From NCBI RefSeq assembly GCF_000250655.1, contig NC_016935.1:113501-177500 (forward strand): a stretch of DNA of 64,000 bases. Direction: 5' to 3'. How positions within the stretch are numbered: position 1 is the first letter of the stretch; each line of letters opens with the position of its first letter. Source of the stretch: Paenibacillus mucilaginosus 3016. Its GTDB lineage: Bacteria > Bacillota > Bacilli > Paenibacillales > NBRC-103111. This document shows, in pieces, positions 22,568 to 33,734 of the stretch. The notes under the pieces are model-generated. The model was not told the DNA's origin and did no database searches. It was given only the letters and a program-made list of their open reading frames with translations. The translations under genes and the position numbers were made by a program.

Positions 22568-24019
22568 ATGACGTTCAAGGGACGTACGGTGATCGCGTTT
22601 GTGCTGCTCGGCATGTTCGCCAGCAGTATCATGACGCTCACGATTGTGAATCCGTCTATCTTCGCAGCTGTCGGAAGGCCGGGGGCTGAAGGGGCGGAGG
22701 TCAAGTCGGGGCTGACGCAAAAAGATTATAACAAGATAGCAACGACGTATGGACTCATCGAGAACAAGTTCCTCACCGAAGTGGACCGCGAGAAAATCGT
22801 CAACGGGGCAATCAACGGCATGCTGGCAACGCTGGACGATCCGTTCACGGTCTATATGGACCAGAAGGAAGCCCAGCAGTTCGACGAGAACATCTCCTCC
22901 TCGTTCCAGGGTATCGGAGCGGAAGTGACGTCGGAGGACGGACGGATTATGATCGTGGCGCCAATCAAGGGATCTCCCGCGGAGAAGGCCGGTCTTCATG
23001 CCAATGACGTGATCCTGTCGGTGAACGGCGAATCCCTGGAAGGGCAGACGCTGAACCAGGCGATCATGAAGATCCGCGGGCCGAAAGGCACGCAGGCCAA
23101 GATCGAGATCGCGCGGCCCGGCTCGCCCGAGCCGATCCAGATTATCGTCGTCCGCGACGACATTGATGTGGAGACGGTGTACGCCGAGATGCTCGAAGGT
23201 CAGATCGGCAAGATCGAGATCCGTCAGTTCGCCAGCAATACGTCGAAGCGCTTCAAGGAAGAGTTGAAGCTCCTGGAGGATCAGGGCATGAAGGGACTCA
23301 TCATCGATGTGCGCAACGATCCGGGCGGACTCCTGACGGCTGTGGTCGAGATTGTCGAACCGTTCATTCCGAAGGACAAAGCGATCGTGCAGATCGAGAA
23401 CCGCAAGGGAGAGAAGGAAGTCACGCCTTCCAAAGGCAGCGGCAAGCCGTATCCGGTCTCGGTTCTGATCAACAAGGGCAGTGCCAGCGCTTCGGAGATT
23501 CTGGCCGGTGCGCTCCATGATTCGGTAGGCAGCAAGCTCATAGGGGAAACCACTTTCGGCAAGGGGACCGTGCAGGTAACCTTCGAAGAAGAGATGGGCG
23601 ACGGAAGCAATATCAAGATGACCGTCTACAAGTGGCTCACGCCGAACGGCACCTGGATCCACAAGAAGGGCATTGCTCCGGACCTGGCGGTTGAGCAGCC
23701 GGCCTTCTTCAAAGCGGCTCCGCTCTCGAAGAAGGAGACGCTGAAGCCGGATACGAACAGCGAGGACGTCAAGAATCTCCAGATCATGCTGCAGGGGCTT
23801 GCCCTGAACCCGGACCGTACGGACGGCTACTACAGCCAGCAGACGGCTACGGCGGTGAAGGCGTTCCAGCGGTTGAACGATCTGCCGGTAACCGGGGAAG
23901 TGGACACGGAGACGGCGAACAAGCTGGAGAAAGCAGTGCTGGCGGCGATCCGTGAGCCGAAGAACGATCTGCAGCTCAAAGCGGCTCTGCAGTACATGCA
24001 GCAGACGGTCAAACCGTAA
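22568..24019 (+). CDS. ctpB: S41 C-terminal processing peptidase (CtpB-like) with PDZ and peptidoglycan-binding domain
   Basis: A secreted or membrane-anchored serine protease of 483 residues. It has an N-terminal anchor (VIAFVLLGMFASSIMTLTIV), a PDZ domain at about 105-195, an S41 core with S307 (GSASASE), K332 and Q336 (FGKGTVQ), and a C-terminal peptidoglycan-binding helical repeat at about 395-465. In B. subtilis CtpB cleaves SpoIVFA during sporulation and sits next to ftsX and minJ, as here. ATG 22568 has GGAG six bases upstream. Confidence 0.92.
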   Translation: MTFKGRTVIAFVLLGMFASSIMTLTIVNPSIFAAVGRPGAEGAEVKSGLTQKDYNKIATTYGLIENKFLTEVDREKIVNGAINGMLATLDDPFTVYMDQKEAQQFDENISSSFQGIGAEVTSEDGRIMIVAPIKGSPAEKAGLHANDVILSVNGESLEGQTLNQAIMKIRGPKGTQAKIEIARPGSPEPIQIIVVRDDIDVETVYAEMLEGQIGKIEIRQFASNTSKRFKEELKLLEDQGMKGLIIDVRNDPGGLLTAVVEIVEPFIPKDKAIVQIENRKGEKEVTPSKGSGKPYPVSVLINKGSASASEILAGALHDSVGSKLIGETTFGKGTVQVTFEEEMGDGSNIKMTVYKWLTPNGTWIHKKGIAPDLAVEQPAFFKAAPLSKKETLKPDTNSEDVKNLQIMLQGLALNPDRTDGYYSQQTATAVKAFQRLNDLPVTGEVDTETANKLEKAVLAAIREPKNDLQLKAALQYMQQTVKP

Positions 24020-24100
24020 CACATGACCCATAACCAGATGGCCGGTGCCTGTGATTTTCTGTGAAAGCAGGAAATGGGGCCCCTGCGTCGAACTCATGTA

Positions 24101-24148
24101 AGAAGGCAGTTCCCGAGCCCTTGGGAGCTGACCTTCTTCTTCTTTTTT
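24101..24148 (+). terminator. Intrinsic terminator after ctpB
   Basis: GAAGGCAGTTCCC (24102-24114) pairs imperfectly with GGGAGCTGACCTTC (24123-24136), and T-rich sequence follows. Confidence 0.75.
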
Positions 24149-24203
24149 ATACAGCCCTTTTAATAAAATCATTTGCTATTTACAACACGTAAGGGAGTCA
24201 GCC

Positions 24204-25487
24204 ATGGGGGGACTAATCGATTGGGGATTCCGGGGGCTGAAGGCCCTGACGGAACTGCTTTTGAATCCGTTTTACTATGTGGGTATTCTGTTCATCGTGC
24301 TTCAATACCGCCGGCAGATTCTGCTGGAACGCAAGCTCTTCTCCGTCAAGCTCCATTCCTTGATCTCCGAAACCTGGAGAACGGTGCTGTGGGGCTGGAT
24401 CGGTGGTCTTGCCGCTTCGGCCGTGATGGCGGGCATCGGAGCGGTAGTGCAGCCGGAGGCGGTGGTACTGCTGTGGATCGTATCCCTGCTGCTGATCTGG
24501 GCTCGGGTACGCTTCTTGTGCTGGGCCTATGCGATCGGTGTGCTGGGTATACTCCAGGCGGTGTTGGTGAACTTCCCGGCGCTGCAGGAAGCCCTGTCCT
24601 GGCGCTGGGCTGTGGACTCGGTTCTGGCCCTGCATATGCCGTCGCTGTTCGCCCTTGTGGCGGTGCTTCATCTAATTGAGGCGCTGCTGGTAAGGCGGCA
24701 GGGCACACGCTTCGGTACGCCGGTCTTCGTGGAGAGCAAGCGGGGCAAGATCGTCGGCGGCTACCAGCTGCAGGGATTCTGGCCGGTGGCCCTCTTCCTG
24801 ACCGTGCCGGTGCAGGGCGGGGCACCGCTGCCATGGACGCCCCTGCTCGGCGGAGACCTCTATGCCGGAGGCTGGGCCGTGCTGGCCCTGCCCGTCATGA
24901 TCGGCTTCACCGATATGACGACTTCGCGGCTGCCGCGGGAGAAAGTGCAGCTGAGCTCCGGCCTGCTCGTGCTCTATGCCGCGCTGCTTCTGCTGCTCAC
25001 GGCGCTTTCCGCCTGGTGGGCACCGTCGCTCTTGGCCGTATCGCTGCTGTGCATCCTGCTGCACGAAGCGATTGTATTCTACAGCCGCTGGGATGAATCA
25101 AGGCGCAGTCCGGTCTTCGTCCACGGGAACCGGGGGCTGAAGATCCTGGGCATCCTGCCGGGCAGCCCGGCTGCGGAGCTTGGTCTGCAGGTCGGCGAAT
25201 CGCTGTACAAGGTGAACGGCATGATCGTCCGGACCCGGCAGGAGCTCCACCATGCCCTGTCCCAGAATGCGGCCTTCTGCCGGCTGGAGATCTTGAATCT
25301 GGCGGGCGAAAGCAAATTCGTCAAGCGGGCCATCTTCTCGGGGGAGCATCATCTGCTTGGCATTATCTTGGCCCCCGATGAGGATGTGCTCTACTATACC
25401 AAGGAGCGGCCTCTGCCCTTCTGGGCGTATCTGGGCCGCCGGGTCAGGGGGCTGTCGGACAACCGTCCGCGTCCTAAATCCATGTAA
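24204..25487 (+). CDS. minJ: MinJ-like PDZ-domain polytopic membrane protein
   Basis: MinJ bridges DivIVA and MinD to keep cell division at mid-cell. This 427-residue protein has about seven hydrophobic segments over residues 15-300. A cytoplasmic C-terminal PDZ-like domain follows (GLKILGILPGSPAAELGL ... GESLYKVNGMIV, about 310-375). B. subtilis minJ is likewise a multi-pass protein with a C-terminal PDZ, located between ctpB/swrA and uvrB. No swrA is seen here. The start has AAGGGAG six bases upstream. The assignment rests on synteny and domain layout. Confidence 0.82.
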   Translation: MGGLIDWGFRGLKALTELLLNPFYYVGILFIVLQYRRQILLERKLFSVKLHSLISETWRTVLWGWIGGLAASAVMAGIGAVVQPEAVVLLWIVSLLLIWARVRFLCWAYAIGVLGILQAVLVNFPALQEALSWRWAVDSVLALHMPSLFALVAVLHLIEALLVRRQGTRFGTPVFVESKRGKIVGGYQLQGFWPVALFLTVPVQGGAPLPWTPLLGGDLYAGGWAVLALPVMIGFTDMTTSRLPREKVQLSSGLLVLYAALLLLLTALSAWWAPSLLAVSLLCILLHEAIVFYSRWDESRRSPVFVHGNRGLKILGILPGSPAAELGLQVGESLYKVNGMIVRTRQELHHALSQNAAFCRLEILNLAGESKFVKRAIFSGEHHLLGIILAPDEDVLYYTKERPLPFWAYLGRRVRGLSDNRPRPKSM

Positions 25488-25541
25488 GCCGGGGATGGGG
25501 TGCCTGGCCGCCCGGCCAACCGAATCCTCGGCCGACAACAA

Positions 25542-25577
25542 AGAGCCGCCTGTGCTGCATGCACAAGCGGCTTTTTG
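25542..25577. terminator. Bidirectional terminator between minJ and motB
   Basis: AGCCGCCTGTGC (25543-25554) pairs with GCACAAGCGGCT (25561-25572). A-rich sequence lies before the stem and TTTTT after it. The flanking genes converge. Confidence 0.85.
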
Positions 25578-25606
25578 GAGATAATGGCATCCAAGAATAG
25601 GAAATT

Positions 25607-26362
25607 TCAGCTTGCCGGCTCTTCCCACAGGACGACGATCTCCACCCGGCGGTTCTTGGCCCGGTTCTCCGCGGACGTATTCTCTGCGACCGGCCGGGTA
25701 TGAGCATATGAGGCGGAGACGAATTTCTGCGGATCGAGCTGCGTATCGTAGAGGAAGTAGCGGAGCACGGAGAGCGAGCGTGCTCCCGACAGTCCCCAGT
25801 TGTCGACGTAGATGGAACCGGTGGCCAAGGGCAGATCGTCCGTGTGCCCTTCGATGCTGATCGTGGCGTCGATCTCGGCGAACAGGCTGGACAGCTTCTC
25901 AAGCACCGGCTTGGCCTCGGGCTTAAGCTCGGCCTTGCCGAGGTCGAACAGGAACAGATCGTTCATCGTGAAGGTCACGCCGCGGGTGGTGGTAGCCGCG
26001 TTCACCTGAGCCTGCAGGTTGTTCGCTTCAATGTAAGCCTGCATCTGGCCGACCATCTGCTGGAACTGGCGCTCCCGGTACAGCCGCTTTTCGCGCTCAA
26101 GCTGGAGCCTGGCATCGTCGGCCCCGAGCGGCGGATTGACGCCGCCGGTGATACCGTCCCCCCCATCGAGCACGGAATGGGAGCGGTTGAACTCGGAGCG
26201 GAGCGCATCGGAGATCTCATCATATTTATCGAGATCCACCTTGCTCATAGAGTACATCACCACGAAGAAAATCAGGAGCAGCGTGATCAGATCGGCGTAG
26301 GTGATCAGCCAGCGGTCATGGCCTCCGCCCGGAGCGTTTTCGCGCTTACGCCGGCGTGCCAT
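25607..26362 (-). CDS. motB: Flagellar motor stator protein MotB
   Basis: The peptidoglycan-anchored stator subunit of the flagellar motor, 251 residues. The single transmembrane helix WLITYADLITLLLIFF carries the ion-binding Asp24. The C-terminal OmpA/MotB domain has ISIEGHTDDLPL and NRAKNRRVEIVV for wall binding. The helix motif also resembles sodium-type MotS/PomB, so the coupling ion cannot be fixed from sequence alone. Its ATG lies 17 bases inside the end of motA. Confidence 0.92.
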   Translation of the reverse strand: MARRRKRENAPGGGHDRWLITYADLITLLLIFFVVMYSMSKVDLDKYDEISDALRSEFNRSHSVLDGGDGITGGVNPPLGADDARLQLEREKRLYRERQFQQMVGQMQAYIEANNLQAQVNAATTTRGVTFTMNDLFLFDLGKAELKPEAKPVLEKLSSLFAEIDATISIEGHTDDLPLATGSIYVDNWGLSGARSLSVLRYFLYDTQLDPQKFVSASYAHTRPVAENTSAENRAKNRRVEIVVLWEEPAS

Positions 26363-27137
26363 CGTCTTCGACCTCCTCCGTGCGTCCGCTTTGGTCCTTG
26401 ACCAGGAACGTCATCATCTTTTTCTTGATCAGATACGGATTCTCTCCTGCTTGAAGGGCCAGGATGCCTTCGAGCAGAAGCTCTTTTTCGGCGATGACTT
26501 CCTGCCCTCTTACTTTGATCTTATTTGCCAAGGGAAGATAGATGAGGTTCGCTGTGGCCACACCGTATAAGGTGGCCGTAAAAGCAACGGCGATGGCCGG
26601 CGCGAGATTGCCGGGTTCCGAGAGATTGCCTAGAACATGAATGAGTCCCATGACGGTGCCGATAATGCCCATGGTCGGGGCGTAGCCCCCGGCCGATTCC
26701 AGGACGCGTGCGCGGCTTTCATACTGCTGCTCGAGCGCGTCCATCTCCAGCTCCAGGATCTGTTTGGTGAGGGATGGATCGGTGCCGTCCACGACGAGGG
26801 TCAGTCCCTCGCGCAGGAACGGGTCGGGGTGCTGCTGCGCCCGCTGTTCCAGAGACAGCACGCCTTCGCGCCGGGCTACCGACGCCATCTCCATCATCTC
26901 GTCGATATGCCTTCGCGGATCGGCCAGGGGGATGCGGAAGGCCATCCGCAGCGCGCCCAGTGTACCTTTCAGATGGGACCAGGGGAACGATACGGCAACG
27001 GCCCCCAAGGTGCCTCCGATCACGATAAGAAGCGCGCTTGGCACGAAGAGGGACGACAGATCGCCCCCATCCCAGAGATATCCCCCGACCAGGGCGGCCA
27101 GGCCGGCCAGAATGCCAATAATTGTCGTCAAGTCCAC
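26346..27137 (-). CDS. motA: Flagellar motor stator protein MotA
   Basis: The 263-residue stator channel subunit. Transmembrane helices lie at about 4-24 and 33-53, and two more around GYAPTMGIIGTVMGLIHVLG and AIAVAFTATLYGVATANLIY. The prolines and the cytoplasmic loop match the MotA/MotP/PomA family. The start is GTG 27137 with AGAGGTG about nine bases upstream. It overlaps motB and forms a two-gene unit reading away from uvrB. No other flagellar genes lie nearby. Confidence 0.92.
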   Translation of the reverse strand: MDLTTIIGILAGLAALVGGYLWDGGDLSSLFVPSALLIVIGGTLGAVAVSFPWSHLKGTLGALRMAFRIPLADPRRHIDEMMEMASVARREGVLSLEQRAQQHPDPFLREGLTLVVDGTDPSLTKQILELEMDALEQQYESRARVLESAGGYAPTMGIIGTVMGLIHVLGNLSEPGNLAPAIAVAFTATLYGVATANLIYLPLANKIKVRGQEVIAEKELLLEGILALQAGENPYLIKKKMMTFLVKDQSGRTEEVEDDGTPA

Positions 27138-27306
27138 GCTCTATTCACCTCTGATTTTGCTGTATTCAGCGCAGTTGCGCCTGTACTCCAAGTCGGCCCC
27201 AATCGCTGCTATCCGTTCTTCGCATATGCAAGGTAGTTTGTGTCATAAAGCCGGCTCCCATCCTTCAACCCCTGTGAAAAGTGGGTAAGTAAGGAGACGG
27301 TACGGT

Positions 27307-27354
27307 TTGCATGGGGGGGAGAAAACAAGTATAATGGATGGGAACAAATATTCC
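27307..27354 (+). promoter_or_regulatory. uvrBA promoter with LexA-like site
   Basis: TTGCAT (27307-27312), a 17-base spacer and TATAAT (27330-27335) form a good promoter. Directly downstream, GGAACAAATATTCC (27341-27354) is an inverted repeat resembling the Firmicute SOS box (CGAAC-N4-GTTCG), with changes at the outer bases and in the second half. A second TATAAT near 27470 may give another transcript start. The rest of the 350-base gap to motA shows no gene. Confidence 0.6.
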
Positions 27355-27487
27355 TATCCAAGGAATCGACCGGACCGCTTCCAAGCCGCATTCCGTTAAG
27401 GTATACTTCAACTAAAGTATGTTATCGGAAACGCAGCCGGAAAAGTTTAGCAAAACCTACCACTCTTTATAATGAACGGGTGATGAG

Positions 27488-29491
<2,004 letters not shown>

Positions 29492-29513
29492 CGAAGGGAA
29501 GGTTGGATGGCTC

Positions 29514-32397
29514 GTGGCCAGAGACAACATTATCATTAAAGGCGCTAGGGCGCACAATTTGAAGAATATCGACGTGACGATCCCGCGGGATAAATTTGTC
29601 GTGCTGACGGGGCTCAGCGGATCCGGCAAATCGTCGCTGGCGTTCGATACGATCTATGCCGAAGGGCAGCGCAGGTATGTCGAGTCCCTGTCCGCGTACG
29701 CGCGGCAGTTCCTCGGCCAGATGGACAAGCCGGATGTGGATTCGATCGAAGGGTTGTCTCCGGCCATCTCCATCGACCAGAAGACGACGAGCCGCAACCC
29801 GCGTTCCACGGTAGGTACGGTTACGGAGATCTATGACTATCTCCGTCTCCTCTTCGCACGGATCGGGCGTCCGCACTGTCCGATCCACAAGATTGAGATC
29901 ACGTCGCAGACCGTCGAGCAGATGGTCGACCGCATCATGGAATATCCGGAGCGTACCCGGTTGCAGATTCTGGCGCCGCTGATCTCCGGGCGCAAGGGCG
30001 AGCATTCCAAGCTGCTGGCGGATATCCAGAAGCAGGGGTTCGTCCGGGTACGGGTGAACGGAGAGATCCGTGAACTGTCGGAGAACATCGAGCTCGAGAA
30101 GAACAAGAAGCACAGCATCGAAGTGGTCGTCGACCGGATCGTCGTCAAGGAAGACGTGCAGACCCGTCTGGCCGATTCCCTCGAGACGGCGCTGAAGCTG
30201 GCCGATGGCCGGGTCATCGTCGACGTGATGGAGAAGGAAGAGCTTCTCTTCAGCCAGAACCTGGCCTGTCCGGAATGCGGCTTCAGCATCGAGGAGCTGG
30301 CCCCGCGGATGTTCTCGTTCAACTCGCCTTCGGGGCTTGCCCGGATTGCGACGGGCTCGGGCAGAAGATGATCGTGGATCCGGAGCTTCTTGTGCCGAAC
30401 CCGAAGCTCTCCATCGAAGAGGGCGCCTTCGAGGCCTGGGCCGGCAGCACCTCCAACTACTATCCGCAGTTCCTGGCAGCTGTGTGCGCGCACTACGGCA
30501 TTCCGATGGATAAGCCGGTCGCTGAGCTCACCAAGGAGCAGATGCAGAAGCTGCTTAACGGAACCGGCGGAGAGAAGGTGCGCTTCCGCTACGAGAACGA
30601 CTTTGGACACAAGAAAGAAGCCATGGTTGCGTTCGAAGGCATTGTCCATAACCTGGAGCGGCGTTACCGGGATACGTTCTCGGAGGGCATTCGTGAGCAT
30701 ATCGAGACGTATATGAGTGCCAAGCCCTGCGGGAAGTGCAAGGGCGACCGGCTGAAGCCCGAATCCCTGGCGGTAACCATCAATGACCGCAACGTGGCGC
30801 ACGTGACTTCCTTGTCGATCGGGGAGGCGCAGAACTGGTTCGATTCGCTTCACCTGACCGACCGGGAGATGCAGATCGCCCACCTGATACTCAAGGAGAT
30901 TCGTTCACGGCTCGGCTTCCTTGTCAACGTGGGTCTCGACTATTTGACGCTGCATCGTGCTGCCGGTACGCTGTCCGGCGGGGAGGCGCAGCGGATCCGG
31001 CTTGCAACCCAGATCGGCTCATCCCTGATGGGCGTGCTGTACATCCTTGACGAGCCCAGCATCGGGCTGCACCAGCGGGACAATGACCGGCTGATCCAGA
31101 CGCTGGAGCACATGCGCAATCTCGGCAATACGCTGATTGTCGTCGAGCATGACGAAGACACGATGATGGCCGCCGACTATATTATCGATATCGGGCCCGG
31201 TGCCGGAATTCACGGCGGGCGGTGGTGGCGCAGGGGACACCGAAGGAGATCATGGAGGATAAGAACTCCCTGACCGGTCAGTACCTCAGCGGGCGGAAGT
31301 TCATCCCTGTTGCCGCCGAACGTCGCAAGCCGAACGGCAAGTGGATTGAGATTCGCGGAGCGAAGGAGAACAATCTTCGCGGCGTCAACGTGAAGTTCCC
31401 GCTTGGGGTGTTCGCCTGCGTGACCGGGGTCTCCGGCTCCGGCAAAAGTACGCTCATTAACGAGATTCTGTACAAGAATCTCGCCAGGGAGCTCAACGGG
31501 GCGAAGGTACGCCCGGGTGATCACAAGGAGTTCCGCGGTTTGGAGCATCTCGACAAGGTCATTGACATCGACCAATCGCCGATCGGCCGGACACCGCGGT
31601 CCAACCCGGCAACCTATACGGGCGTCTTCGACGACATTCGTGACGTCTACTCCACCACCACGGAGGCGAAGGTGCGCGGCTACAAGAAAGGCCGGTTCTC
31701 CTTCAACGTGAAGGGCGGCCGCTGCGAAGCCTGCCGGGGCGACGGGATCATCAAGATCGAGATGCACTTCCTTCCGGACGTCTACGTGCCATGCGAAGTC
31801 TGCAAGGGCAAGCGATACAACCGGGAGACACTTGAGATTAAGTACAAGGGCAAGAGCATTGCCGAAGTGCTGGAGATGACGATTGAGGATGCCTGCGAGT
31901 TCTTCAAGAACATCCCGCGGATCCACCGCAAGCTGCAGACGCTCCTCGACGTGGGCTTGGGTTATATGAACCTGGGCCAGCCGGCTACCACGCTCTCCGG
32001 CGGGGAAGCCCAGCGGGTGAAGCTGGCTGCGGAGCTGTACCGGCGCAGCACGGGCAAGACGATCTACATTCTCGATGAACCGACGACCGGTCTGCACATT
32101 GACGATATCGATCGTCTGCTGAAGGTGCTGCACCGCCTGGTCGAGAATGGAGAAACGGTGCTGGTCATCGAGCATAACCTCGATGTGATCAAGACCGCGG
32201 ATTACATTATCGACCTCGGGCCGGAAGGCGGCAGCCGGGGCGGAACGATCGTGGCGACGGGTACGCCGGAGGATGTCGTGAAGGTCGAAGGTTCGTACAC
32301 CGGCCGATACCTCAAGCCGATCCTGGAACGCGACCGGGCCCGTTCGGAGGATTACCGCCAGCGGCTGAAGGAGATGGAGGATGCCGTGGTTTCGTAG
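29514..32397 (+). CDS. uvrA: UvrABC excinuclease subunit A (two apparent 1-base deletions)
   Basis: The damage-sensing tandem ABC ATPase of excision repair. Start is GTG 29514. The frame breaks twice. Near 30330, SFNSP should continue [11 protein letters not shown], where one T is missing at the second zinc-site cysteine pair. Near 31220, GPGAGIHGG should continue VVAQGTP, with one base missing. Adding one base at each place gives a continuous 961-residue protein, the normal UvrA length, with both Walker A motifs ([18 protein letters not shown]), both signatures ([18 protein letters not shown]) and the zinc finger [14 protein letters not shown]. Perfect conservation on both sides argues for sequence errors, not a pseudogene. 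Confidence 0.94.
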
Positions 32398-32430
32398 AAC
32401 CTGTGCATCGGCTTCTCCCTTCAAAAAGAA

Positions 32431-32468
32431 AGCTCTGTGAGTCTTAACCGACTCCAGAGTTTTTTTTG
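32431..32468 (+). terminator. Intrinsic terminator after uvrA
   Basis: CTCTGTGAGTC and GACTCCAGAG (about 32433-32459) form a stem around TTAACC, followed by eight T residues. Confidence 0.9.
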
Positions 32469-32600
32469 TGTGTTATAAGCTGAAGCGGGGAGGCGGGTAA
32501 GCAGGAGCAGGAAGCATAACTTTCGAGGGGAGATTAACGGGGATTGAGGAGGAATTTTCTAACCGCCCAAGGGTTGGAGTAAGGTGGTCTGGAACGGAGG

Positions 32601-33215
32601 TCAGGCACGGATACCGTTCCAGAAGATGCTCCAAGCCAGGCGCAGCCGGTGTTCGGCTTCGTGCGGAGGATAATAGAAGCGCTGGACGAAGCAGCCGTCA
32701 ACCAGGCAGTAGTACGAAGCGAGGAGCTCGTCCGCAGGGATGGGACGTATCGCTCCCAGGTCAGCCGCTTCACGGAAGATGCGGCAGAGGGGTTCGGAGA
32801 GCAGGCGCTCCGATGCGAGGAAGCGAGCCTTAATTTCCTGCTCCAGGGCTGGAGGAGGGAACAGGGTCAGGCGTTTGAGGAAGAGCAGCTTCTCTTCACT
32901 AACGTCTTCCCCGTGGCAGAAGAGAACGAGAATCCGGAAGAGCATCTCATCAGGCGTGGATGCTTCGAGCTGACGGATAAGCCGGCAGACGGTTTCCACG
33001 CGTTCTTGAAGCACATCATCAAAGAGGTGGAGGAGCAGGCTTTCTTTGCTGCGGAAGTGGGCGTAGAACGAGGGCGTCTTGATCCCCACTTCTTTGGCTA
33101 TATCGGACAATGGTGTGCCCTCATAGCCTTTATAGGCAAACTCGTGCAGGGCGGCAGCCCGGATCCGGTTGCGCGTCAAAGGTGACACCCGCTTTCGGGT
33201 AGAGTAGATGGTCAT
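32601..33215 (-). CDS. TetR/AcrR family transcriptional regulator
   Basis: A 204-residue one-component repressor. The N-terminal helix-turn-helix (ALHEFAYKGYEGTPLSDIAKEVG, then TPSFYAHFRSKESLLLHLF) is typical of TetR. The C-terminal ligand domain contains a YxxxDGCFVQ segment. The ATG at 33215 has no ribosome site of its own; it overlaps by one base (TAATG) the stop of a 55-codon reading frame that does have one, so translation is probably coupled. It diverges from a short-chain dehydrogenase gene that it probably controls. Confidence 0.85.
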   Translation of the reverse strand: MTIYSTRKRVSPLTRNRIRAAALHEFAYKGYEGTPLSDIAKEVGIKTPSFYAHFRSKESLLLHLFDDVLQERVETVCRLIRQLEASTPDEMLFRILVLFCHGEDVSEEKLLFLKRLTLFPPPALEQEIKARFLASERLLSEPLCRIFREAADLGAIRPIPADELLASYYCLVDGCFVQRFYYPPHEAEHRLRLAWSIFWNGIRA

Positions 33216-33382
33216 TAGGCCAAGCTGCGGGACAGAGGCCGCTGCCTGCGAAGCTGCCGCCGCAGCTGGGTCATCAGGCGGGAGAGACGGGGCAGACGAT
33301 ACGAGCGTGTCCGCAAGGAAGTTTGGGCAGCGGTGCGGTCGTTGGACAAGACAAAGCAGGGGGCCGACGATACCGGATACAT
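33215..33382 (-). CDS. 55-residue Arg-rich leader ORF translationally coupled to the TetR gene
   Basis: ATG 33382 follows a strong AGGAGGTG at a spacing of about 8. It opens a 55-codon frame (MYPVSSAPCFVLSND..., Arg-rich toward the end, ...RPLSRSLA) whose TAA overlaps the TetR ATG as TAATG. The ribosome site and exact stop/start overlap are what support it. The protein has no recognised domain. It may be a real small protein or a leader whose translation delivers ribosomes to the regulator. Confidence 0.55.
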   Translation of the reverse strand: MYPVSSAPCFVLSNDRTAAQTSLRTRSYRLPRLSRLMTQLRRQLRRQRPLSRSLA

Positions 33383-33734
33383 GAAGCTTGCACCTCCTAA
33401 GATTCAACTTTCTTCAAGTATATGTTATATATAATGACATGTAAACTGCGTATTTTAATAGCAACCGCTTTCTTACACAGTTTTTTATCATTTGCGTAAT
33501 TATAACTTACATTGATGAGTGGCAGAATCAAGTTCACAAAATCATACTCCGGCTTTTCGGGGCATAATCTGTCCCGTTGTGGGAGGGATGACGGATGTCT
33601 ACAGCTGACCGGGATCGGTGAAGAGAAGACGCAGCGATAACTCATGAGATTCAGCTGCTTGGCACTCTTGCAAACTATGACATGTGTTGACGGGGTTACC
33701 GGCTATGATAAAGGGGAGAAAAGGAAGAGAAAGG
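33383..33734. other. Divergent regulatory region with shared ATGACATGT motif
   Basis: On the minus strand, TTTACA (33445-33440), a 17-base spacer and TATACT (33422-33417) make a promoter for the leader ORF/TetR pair. The motif ATGACATGT occurs at 33434-33442, inside that promoter, and again at 33677-33685, just upstream of the dehydrogenase. Both copies are identical over nine bases and read the same way. They are candidate TetR half-sites. No gene lies between. Confidence 0.5.

Noticed and set aside
25607..27137. Firm assignment of the stator as sodium-driven MotPS
   Set aside because: The helix resembles both MotB and MotS types; ion specificity cannot be fixed without alignment and tests.
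29514..31273. Separate small ABC proteins from the uvrA fragments
   Set aside because: The three fragments join seamlessly into one UvrA with a single base added at each of two points.
31210..32424. 404-codon open frame antisense to uvrA
   Set aside because: Fully covered by the second ABC domain of uvrA; no independent support.
33216..33407. 64-residue N-terminal extension of the TetR regulator
   Set aside because: The TTG start precedes the ribosome site, which instead serves the out-of-frame 55-codon ORF; TetR homology begins at 33215.
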